From: a bacterium
GTDB lineage: Bacteria > Planctomycetota > J058 > JAJDCP01
Length of the DNA: 7,079 nucleotides
Assembly (NCBI GenBank): GCA_030428695.1
Contig: JAUIEM010000455.1
Span: 1 to 7,079, forward strand
Direction of reading: 5' to 3'
Shown: positions 1 through 5,905 of the stretch, in pieces
How the letters are laid out: the number at the start of each line of letters is the position of its first letter
How positions within the stretch are numbered: the stretch's first letter is position 1
The notes under the pieces: model-generated
What the model saw: only the letters and a program-made list of their open reading frames with translations
Databases searched by the model: none
Told to the model about the DNA's origin: nothing
Translations under genes and position numbers: made by a program

Positions 1-1
1 G

Positions 2-256
2 CAGTGCCCCGCCGTGCGCGAGCTCGGCATCGACCCCCTCAAGGCCGACGCCGACCCGGAGGTCGCCGAGCTCAGCGACCAGAACACCAGCTTCGCCGAG
101 GAGCCGGAGCCGGTCGTTGCCCTGCGCGCCGCCGCCCGCCGCGGACGCGGCCTGCGCTTCGTGCTCGCCCTGCTCGTCCTGGGCGGGACCGCGGCCGGGG
201 TCTGGTGGCAGTGGGGTCCGCAGCTCAAGACGATGTGGGCAGGCTGGGGCTGGTAG
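2..256 (+). CDS. C-terminal fragment of a single-pass membrane protein, function unknown
   Basis: This is an open frame running in from the window edge and ending at a TAG stop (254-256), giving 84 visible codons. No family is recognised. The first ~40 residues are acidic and polar. A basic stretch (RAAARRGRGLR) follows, then a hydrophobic segment at about visible codons 53-71 (starting FVLALLVLGG and ending in WWQW), and a tail of about 13 residues. Basic residues just before the hydrophobic helix fit an N-in, C-out tail-anchored topology, with most of the protein in the cytoplasm; that is an inference. A GTG at 14 could serve as an internal start, but no good ribosome-binding site precedes it and the frame is open to the window edge. 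I therefore treat this as the 3' end of a longer gene. Frame and codon bias match the neighbouring genes. Confidence 0.6.
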   Translation, partial: QCPAVRELGIDPLKADADPEVAELSDQNTSFAEEPEPVVALRAAARRGRGLRFVLALLVLGGTAAGVWWQWGPQLKTMWAGWGW

Positions 257-310
257 ACGGCGGCCTGCTCCACACCTGGGTCGCCAGCGCGTGCCCTCCC
301 CCTCGCCGTC

Positions 311-330
311 GGGACGCGCCGACGCGTCCC
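311..330. repeat. 8-bp perfect inverted repeat upstream of the ettA promoter
   Basis: GGGACGCG (311-318) and CGCGTCCC (323-330) are perfect complements around a 4-nt loop (CCGA). The repeat lies between the upstream gene and ettA and ends 4 nt before the TTGACT hexamer. It could be a GC-rich terminator stem for the upstream gene, although only ATATT follows and there is no T-run. It could instead be an operator placed just upstream of the -35 box. The symmetry is seen directly; the role is inferred. Confidence 0.55.
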
Positions 331-333
331 ATA

Positions 334-363
334 TTGACTCCACCCCCCTCCGCGCCGTAGGAT
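334..363 (+). promoter_or_regulatory. Candidate sigma-70-type promoter for ettA
   Basis: TTGACT (334-339, 5 of 6 to the TTGACA consensus) is followed after 18 nt by TAGGAT (358-363, 4 of 6 to TATAAT). This is the only AT-richer patch in a very GC-rich gap. A start about 7 nt downstream would give a leader of roughly 20 nt, which is enough for the GGAG ribosome-binding site at 382-385. The hexamers are seen; promoter activity is inferred. Confidence 0.5.
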
Positions 364-391
364 CCCCGCACCACACCACCCGGAGACAACC

Positions 392-2070
<1,679 letters not shown>

Positions 2071-2080
<10 letters not shown>

Positions 2081-2114
2081 GGGGAGCGCGCTCGCGCGCT
2101 CCCCTCACTTCCTC
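2071..2114. repeat. Perfect 20-bp inverted repeat overlapping the ettA stop codon
   Basis: The left arm 2071-2090 (starting GAGGAAGTGAGG) is perfectly complementary to the right arm 2095-2114 (ending CCTCACTTCCTC) around the loop CTCG. The last two sense codons and the TGA stop (2078-2080) form part of the left arm. The stem would be extremely stable as RNA, but no T-tract follows on either strand, so it is not a canonical intrinsic terminator. It may protect the mRNA 3' end, support non-canonical termination on both strands, or be a copy of an extragenic palindromic element. Confidence 0.9.
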
Positions 2115-2166
2115 GGCCCCGCGCCGCGCGCGACGCTGCGGCGCAGCCGCGGCGTGCGCGAGGAAG
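2108..2166. repeat. Large imperfect hairpin
   Basis: An outer stem, CTTCCTCG (2108-2115) with CGAGGAAG (2159-2166), encloses an inner stem. In the inner stem CGCGC and ACGCTGCGG (2127-2131 and 2133-2141, one bulged G at 2132) pair with CCGCGGCGT and GCGCG (2147-2155 and 2156-2160) around loop CGCAG. One pair is a T-G wobble. The outer stem shares bases with the right arm of the 2071-2114 palindrome and overlaps the inner right arm at 2159-2160, so the folds compete. This was worked out by hand, without an energy calculation. Confidence 0.55.
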
Positions 2167-2183
2167 GCGTGGGGTCTCCTGGG

Positions 2184-2210
2184 CAATGCCGCGGCTCTGC
2201 CGCGGCATTG
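2184..2210. repeat. 12-bp perfect hairpin with 3-nt loop
   Basis: CAATGCCGCGGC (2184-2195) pairs perfectly with GCCGCGGCATTG (2199-2210) around the loop TCT. The stem contains CCGCGG, itself a palindrome. No T-run follows (CACACTTGG), so a terminator role is uncertain. It sits between the two copies of the GGAAGTGAGGGGA element. Confidence 0.8.
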
Positions 2211-2217
2211 CACACTT

Positions 2218-2256
2218 GGAAGTGAGGGGAAGTAGAGGGACGCGCGCTCGCGCGCT
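2218..2256. repeat. Second, split copy of the palindrome element found at 2073-2100
   Basis: GGAAGTGAGGGGA (2218-2230) and GCGCGCTCGCGCGCT (2242-2256) repeat exactly the two adjoining blocks at 2073-2085 and 2086-2100. Here an 11-nt insert (AGTAGAGGGAC) separates them. The right half of the palindrome is degenerate here: only AGGG and GCGCG of the left side can pair with CGCGC and CCCT of the right, with mismatches between. Confidence 0.8.
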
Positions 2257-2303
2257 GCCCTGCGCGCTCCGCCATCGCGATCCCGCACCCGTCGGCAAAG
2301 CCC

Positions 2304-2335
2304 GCTCCGCGCCTCTCACCCTCTGCGCCTCTGCG
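2304..2335. repeat. Degenerate tandem octamers, consensus CCTCTGCG
   Basis: Four consecutive octamers read GCTCCGCG, CCTCTCAC, CCTCTGCG, CCTCTGCG. The last two are identical and are followed by TTGAA. On the minus strand this reads as CGCAGAGG repeats. I recall similar AACGCAGAGGCGCAGAG-type sequence as dispersed intergenic repeats in several high-GC phyla; that is recollection and was not searched. Confidence 0.6.
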
Positions 2336-2442
2336 TTGAATCTTCCCCTTCTCGCCCGTCGCCGTGACCGTGATGGTGGACCGGGTTGCGAGCTCGCCAG
2401 GTGCAGCCGCGAGTCCCATCTCACGCCTCGGCGTCGAGCTCG

Positions 2443-2487
2443 CTCTTCCGCCTCACCTCCACACCCCCACCGCGCCTCCACTCCCCC
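2443..2487 (+). terminator. C-rich, G-poor tract, possible Rho-utilisation (rut) region
   Basis: This 45-nt stretch has 30 C and only 3 G on the + strand, unlike the balanced G and C around it. High C with low G and many pyrimidine-C steps is the known profile of Rho loading sites. It lies downstream of ettA in a region with no T-tract terminator, so Rho-dependent ending of the ettA transcript before the next operon is plausible. Composition is seen; function is inferred. Confidence 0.25.
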
Positions 2488-2509
2488 GATGGCGCATCCA
2501 CCCCCCTTC

Positions 2510-2522
2510 TGCTAGCCTATAG
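2510..2522 (+). promoter_or_regulatory. Weak candidate -10 region before the PilT cluster
   Basis: TGCTAGCCTATAG contains a TG-n extended -10-like start (TG at 2510-2511 before TAGCCT) and an overlapping TATAGC (4 of 6 to TATAAT). No convincing -35 hexamer is found at the expected distance. It is the most AT-rich spot in the approach to the gene starting at 2547, which is the main support. Confidence 0.25.
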
Positions 2523-2539
2523 CCGACCTCCGGTCGGAG
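2523..2539 (+). promoter_or_regulatory. Small hairpin overlapping the ribosome-binding site of the 2547 gene
   Basis: CCGACC (2523-2528) pairs with GGTCGG (2532-2537) around a 3-nt loop. The GGAG Shine-Dalgarno (2536-2539) lies 7 nt before the GTG at 2547, and its first two G's are in the stem. The site decides the start: an in-frame TAG at 2520-2522 rules out anything upstream, and GTG 2547 is the first start after it. Confidence 0.45.
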
Positions 2540-2546
2540 CCCGAGC

Positions 2547-3269
2547 GTGAACAGACCCTCCCCGCCCATCCGCAGCCGCGACACCACCCGCCGGGTGACG
2601 TCCTCGTTGCCGACGCCGGAAGAGCTCGAGGACGCCGAAGCCTTCGACATGCTGCAGTACCTGCCGATGCAGCTCAACGACGCCTGGACCTACAACCTGC
2701 CCGGCATCCTGAAGACCGCCCTGGTGCGGGTGACGCGCAGCCAGCCGATCCTGGCCGGCCGGGCGCGGCGCGTGCTCGTGCAGGAGGACAACGGCGCCCA
2801 GGCCCTGTACAACATCGCCCCGGGCTACGGGGTCTACTGGGTCAGCGAGCTGGTCGCCACCCAGGGCTGGAGCCTGGTTCCCCCCGAGCCGATGCTGCTC
2901 TTCCCCGCGCGCCTGGCCAAGGGCCAGAACCACTCGGCGACCTCGCCGTGCGTACGCCGCAGCACGACCAACGAGCAGCTCGACTACGGCACCCTGTCGA
3001 TCGCCTCGACCCTGCTCGAGATCGAGGACGCGACGCTGCCGGTCGGGCATTTCGAGCGCTGTCTGCAGATCAAGTCCCGCTTCTCGTACACCTCCGACGC
3101 GGGCCAGATCTTCGCGGTCGAGTCGAAGCAGTGGCTCGCCGCGGACATCGGCGCGGTCAAGGCGCAGCACGCCTACGTGTTCGAGGCCTTCAACGAGTTC
3201 GAGGGCCACACCTGGGAGGTGACCCTCGAGCTGCAGGAGGCGAAGCTGAAGAGCAAGACCATCCCCTGA
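2547..3269 (+). CDS. Unrecognised 240-residue protein, probably beta-rich, first gene of the PilT cluster
   Basis: No family or function is assigned. After a polar, Arg-rich N-terminus (1-30), the sequence reads YLPMQLNDAWTYNLPG from residue 38. Alternating beta-like segments follow, including an ATLPVGHFERCLQI segment (162-175) and WLAADIGAVKAQ (196-207). This order resembles, from memory, hypothetical proteins with 'PL..GN.WTY ... VPAGTF ... WYAPGVGLVK' segments that are usually exported lipoproteins. This one has no signal peptide, lipobox or membrane segment, and the in-frame stop at 2520 leaves no room to add one. It may therefore act in the cytoplasm or the annotation by resemblance may be wrong. 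The GTG start has GGAG 7 nt upstream. Its TGA stop is 11 nt before the PilT-like gene and overlaps that gene's GAGGG ribosome-binding site, so the two are probably co-transcribed and translationally coupled. Confidence 0.75.
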   Translation: MNRPSPPIRSRDTTRRVTSSLPTPEELEDAEAFDMLQYLPMQLNDAWTYNLPGILKTALVRVTRSQPILAGRARRVLVQEDNGAQALYNIAPGYGVYWVSELVATQGWSLVPPEPMLLFPARLAKGQNHSATSPCVRRSTTNEQLDYGTLSIASTLLEIEDATLPVGHFERCLQIKSRFSYTSDAGQIFAVESKQWLAADIGAVKAQHAYVFEAFNEFEGHTWEVTLELQEAKLKSKTIP

Positions 3270-3280
3270 GGGCCGCGTAC

Positions 3281-4330
3281 ATGGACAACGGCGTGTCGAT
3301 GGCGAAGCTGCTCGCGCAGACCCACCGCCGGCGTGCGTCCGACCTGGTGCTGGTGGCGGGCGCGCCGCCGGTCTTCCGGGTGTACGGGAAGATGACCCCG
3401 GCCGCGGCGCCGCCTTTGGATGCCCCGGCCCTGCAGAAGCTGCTGCGCCCCTTGTTGACCGAGACGCAGTGGAAGCAGGTCCAGCAGGTCGGCGACGTCG
3501 ACTTCGCGATCGAGGTACCGAAGCTCGGCCGCTTCCGCGCCAACGTCCACCTGCAGAAGGGCAGCCTGGCGGCCTGCATCCGCTCGCTCACCACCGCGCC
3601 GCCGAAGTTCGAGGAGCTGTGCCTGCCCGAGCAGCTGTTGCGGCTGGTCGACCTGCGCTCGGGGCTGGTCCTGATCACGGGGGTGACCGGCAGCGGCAAG
3701 ACCTCGACGCTCGCGTCCCTGATCGAGATCATCAACCACAAGTACTGCTACCACGTGATCACCCTCGAGGATCCGATCGAGTTCGTCTTCCAGCACCAGA
3801 AGAGCTTCATCGAACAGCGCGAGATCGGCCAGGACTCCCCGAGCTTCCACTCCGCCCTGCGCTACGCGATGCGCCAGGCCCCGGACGTGATGCTGATCGG
3901 CGAGATGCGCGACCTCGAGACGATCCAGGCGGCGGTGACGGTCGCCGAGACCGGCCACCTGGTGTTCGGCACCCTGCACACGATCTCGGCCTCGCAGACC
4001 GTCGAGCGCATCATCGACGTCTTCCCCTCGGGGCAGCAGGCCTCGATCCGCTTCCAGTTCGCGAACGTGATCCAGGCGATCATCTGCCAGTTCCTCCTGC
4101 CACGCATCGACGGCCAGGGGCGGGTGCCGGGCATCGAGCTGCTGCTCGGCAGCCTCGCGGTGCGCAACTGCATCCGCAACGAGGAGCACCACCGCCTGCC
4201 GGGCATCATCGAGTCGAGCCGTCAGCAGGGGATGATCCCGCTCAAGCTCTCCCTCGACTACTGGGTCAGCCAGGGCATCGTCGCCGAGAGCGAGGTCGAG
4301 CCGATCCTGCGCTCGCGGCAGGTGGTGTAG
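3281..4330 (+). CDS. PilT-family type IV pilus retraction ATPase
   Basis: This 349-residue protein is the usual size for PilT (about 345), a hexameric cytoplasmic ATPase that powers pilus retraction. The N-terminal PAS-like domain shows ASDLVLVAGAPPVFRVYGKM. The ATPase core has Walker A GVTGSGKT (134-141), an Asp box with E163 in TLEDPIEF, Walker B-like DVMLIGEMRD (202-211), and a His box with H226 and H233 in GHLVFGTLHT. Near the C-terminus AVRNCIR (293-299) matches the conserved AIRNLIRE motif needed for retraction in PilT. Walker B carries GEMRD, typical of PilT and PilU. PilU is usually longer, so PilT or a PilT paralogue is the best call; no symbol is given because no pilus gene is in view. 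ATG 3281 is chosen because GAGGG lies 8 nt upstream and the N-terminus aligns with PilT. ATG 3299 is a weaker alternative. The frame stays open upstream into the previous gene, but that part is an out-of-frame shadow. Confidence 0.92.
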   Translation: MDNGVSMAKLLAQTHRRRASDLVLVAGAPPVFRVYGKMTPAAAPPLDAPALQKLLRPLLTETQWKQVQQVGDVDFAIEVPKLGRFRANVHLQKGSLAACIRSLTTAPPKFEELCLPEQLLRLVDLRSGLVLITGVTGSGKTSTLASLIEIINHKYCYHVITLEDPIEFVFQHQKSFIEQREIGQDSPSFHSALRYAMRQAPDVMLIGEMRDLETIQAAVTVAETGHLVFGTLHTISASQTVERIIDVFPSGQQASIRFQFANVIQAIICQFLLPRIDGQGRVPGIELLLGSLAVRNCIRNEEHHRLPGIIESSRQQGMIPLKLSLDYWVSQGIVAESEVEPILRSRQVV

Positions 4331-4332
4331 GG

Positions 4333-4866
4333 ATGAGCGTACGCAGCCGCGAAGACGTCCGCGCCAGCATCGAGCGCATCGAGAGCACTGCGGAGGCCTG
4401 GCCCGACGAGGCCCTGGCGGAGGCGAAGCGCCTCGACGTCCAGCTCGAGGAGCTGCCGGGCGCGGGCACCTGGCCCGAGCGCCGGCAGCTGGACAGGCTG
4501 CTGTTCGGGCTGCAGCAGCGTCGGAACCGGAAGCGCGAGGCGATGTTGAAGCCGCCGCCTCGCTGGAAGCGCATCCTGCAGAGCCCGTGGTGGTGGCCGC
4601 TTCCGGCGGTGCTGCTCGAGAGCCGCTTCCTCGTCGCGCCGAGCGCATGGGAGGACGGACGCGCCCAGGACGCGCTGTTCGCGATGCTCCTCGGGGTCGG
4701 CATCTACGCGGCGAGCTTCCTGCCGTTCTTCCGCTACATCTTCGGCGGCAGGCCCGGCATGCGTCCGCCCACCGAGACCGAGCGCGGCTGCGCGGTGTGG
4801 ATGGTCCGGATCGCGGCCCTCGGCGGCTACACGGTGCTCGCCGTGCTGCGGCTGTTCGCCGCGTAG
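4333..4866 (+). CDS. Small membrane protein with charged N-terminal helix, function unknown
   Basis: This is a 177-residue product that I do not recognise. Residues 1-80 are highly charged (Glu/Arg/Lys) and likely helical, possibly a coiled coil, with no membrane segment. A Trp/Pro-rich stretch (WWWPLPAVLL, 86-95) may dip into the membrane. Two clear hydrophobic helices follow, at 114-137 (ALFAMLLGVGIYAASFL...) and 155-177 (VWMVRIAALGGYTVLAVLRLF). The loop between them is short and polar. The simplest reading is a cytoplasmic helical domain anchored by a membrane hairpin. The ATG lies 2 nt after the PilT-like stop, with AGGTGG about 8 nt upstream, so it is almost certainly co-transcribed with that gene. 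The position suggests a membrane partner of the ATPase, but no PilC or PilM-Q feature is present, so this is only inferred from context. Confidence 0.8.
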   Translation: MSVRSREDVRASIERIESTAEAWPDEALAEAKRLDVQLEELPGAGTWPERRQLDRLLFGLQQRRNRKREAMLKPPPRWKRILQSPWWWPLPAVLLESRFLVAPSAWEDGRAQDALFAMLLGVGIYAASFLPFFRYIFGGRPGMRPPTETERGCAVWMVRIAALGGYTVLAVLRLFAA

Positions 4867-4873
4867 GCCCGGC

Positions 4874-4902
4874 TTTCCCCCGCTCCGCCGACGCGGTAGA
4901 AT
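4874..4902 (+). promoter_or_regulatory. Candidate promoter for the AlbA_2-polA unit
   Basis: TAGAAT (4897-4902) matches TATAAT at 5 of 6 positions and stands out in GC-rich sequence. The hexamer 17 nt upstream, TTTCCC (4874-4879), is a poor -35 (3 of 6). A transcript starting near 4909 would have a leader of about 24 nt containing the GAGGAG ribosome-binding site (4920-4925). The 66-nt gap holds no terminator hairpin, so read-through from the PilT cluster is also possible. Confidence 0.4.
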
Positions 4903-4932
4903 GGCCGCGAACCCCGCCCGAGGAGCCTCCCC

Positions 4933-5898
4933 GTGTCGCAGAGCCCTCAACGCTGGGACGAGGCCGCCCTGCGTCGGCTCGATCCGACCGAGCACGACTT
5001 CCAGGAGTTCAAGGGCACCGGCTTCCTGATCCGCGATGGGAGTGTGCGCTCCGACTTCGGCATCGACCTGTCGCGCCAGATCTCGGCCTTCTCGAACAGC
5101 GGCGGCGGCCACCTGTTCATCGGCATCGACGACAACGGCAATATCGACCAGGGCGGCCTGCCCGCCCACGCCAAGAACGGCCTGCGGGAGTGGCTGGAGG
5201 ATGTGATCCCCGGCGCGGTCGACCCGCCGCTGAAGGTCTTCAACGTGTTCGAGGTGCGCACGGACGGCAGCGAGGAGAGCGCGATCGCGCCGGGCCACGC
5301 GGTCTACGTCGTCGCGATCCCGACCAGCGAGGACGCCCCGCACCAGGCCCGCGACTACCGCTACTACCTGCGCATCGCGGGCAAGTCGCGGCCGATGAAC
5401 CACACCCACATCGTCGACGTGCAGAGCCGCCAGAAGCACCCGCACATCTCGGTGCTGCGCATGGACCCCTACGGCGCCCCCGAGTGGGTGCTCGACGACC
5501 CGCGGGGGCCGCTCGCCATCCTGCGCTTCCGCATCACCGCCGAGAACCGGGGCCAGGTGCTCGCCGAGAACGTCGGCTTCGACCTGACCCTGCCGCGCAG
5601 CGTGGTCACCCGGGCAGTGCGCCACCGGCTGCTCGCCGACAACACGCACATCCGGCAGGATCCCGGCTTCCTCAACATCTTCCACTACTACCCGTTCCCG
5701 ATCTTCCCCCAGCAGGAGATCACCGCCTTCGACGTCTGGATCGCCCTGCACCGCGGCAACCGCGGCGCGTTCTCGAAGAAGAAGGTCGAGCTGAGCTGGC
5801 GCACCTTCGCCGACAACGCGACCGTCCGTGAGGGTGTGCTGCCCTTCCACTACTTCAACATCGTGCAGCGCACCCTGCACGAGCTCGACACCCGCTGA
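4933..5898 (+). CDS. AlbA_2 (Schlafen AAA-4-like) domain protein
   Basis: This is a 321-residue soluble protein. The N-terminal half matches the AlbA_2 / Schlafen-like fold: EFKGT with E25 and K27, a helix LSRQISAFSNSGGGHLFIGIDDNG (46-69; the AFSNSGGGHLFIGI core is typical), LREWLEDVI, a PPLKVFNVFEV strand, VYVVAIPTSEDAPH and RDYRYYLRIAGKSRPM (140-155). Family members bind nucleic acid, some Schlafens cleave RNA, and bacterial ones are often annotated as ATP-binding or transcriptional regulators. The usual C-terminal ATPase or helix-turn-helix part is absent. Instead residues ~170-321 look beta-rich (LAILRFRITAENRGQVLAEN), possibly an Ig-like sandwich; this is inferred. GTG 4933 has GAGGAG 7 nt upstream. 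polA begins 7 nt after the stop, with the stop inside its ribosome-binding site, so the two are probably co-translated. Domain assignment is fairly sure; the biochemical role is not known. Confidence 0.82.
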   Translation: MSQSPQRWDEAALRRLDPTEHDFQEFKGTGFLIRDGSVRSDFGIDLSRQISAFSNSGGGHLFIGIDDNGNIDQGGLPAHAKNGLREWLEDVIPGAVDPPLKVFNVFEVRTDGSEESAIAPGHAVYVVAIPTSEDAPHQARDYRYYLRIAGKSRPMNHTHIVDVQSRQKHPHISVLRMDPYGAPEWVLDDPRGPLAILRFRITAENRGQVLAENVGFDLTLPRSVVTRAVRHRLLADNTHIRQDPGFLNIFHYYPFPIFPQQEITAFDVWIALHRGNRGAFSKKKVELSWRTFADNATVREGVLPFHYFNIVQRTLHELDTR

Positions 5899-5905
5899 GG
5901 AGCCC

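Larger units (their letters stand above)
2081..2546. other. Intergenic region of 466 nt, rich in secondary structure, no gene seen
   Basis: I find no credible coding sequence here. Several frames are open, but they run through the palindromes and repeats, show arginine/alanine-rich low-complexity translations and lack supporting start sites. No tRNA-like cloverleaf is visible. The first half (to about 2260) is built from inverted repeats and two copies of a shared sequence element. The middle (2304-2335) holds octamer repeats. The last part (2443-2510) is C-rich and G-poor and leads to the promoter-like sequence of the next gene. From about 2341 to 2442 I see nothing specific. Confidence 0.75.

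Noticed and set aside
2345..2445. Possible tRNA, suggested by GGGTTGCGAGCTCGCC
   Set aside because: No proper T-arm consensus, acceptor stem or anticodon arm can be drawn on either strand.
2186..2515. A 109-codon + strand frame in the spacer
   Set aside because: It begins inside the 12-bp hairpin, has no ribosome-binding site, and reads through repeat sequence.
2948..3280. Longer N-terminus for the PilT-like protein
   Set aside because: The extension is a shadow of the preceding gene. PilT homology begins at ATG 3281, which has GAGGG at proper spacing.
3469..4332. Extension of the small membrane protein upstream as a 465-codon frame
   Set aside because: The extra part is an out-of-frame translation of pilT (Arg/Pro/Gly-rich). 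The membrane protein starts at ATG 4333, just after the pilT stop.
3173..4648. A 491-codon open frame on the minus strand
   Set aside because: It is antisense to the pilT-like gene, which has every ATPase motif.
4933..5898. AlbA_2 gene as part of an anti-phage defence system
   Set aside because: AlbA_2 domains occur in defence genes, but the neighbours are polA and a pilT cluster, and no ATPase, nuclease partner or mobility gene is present.
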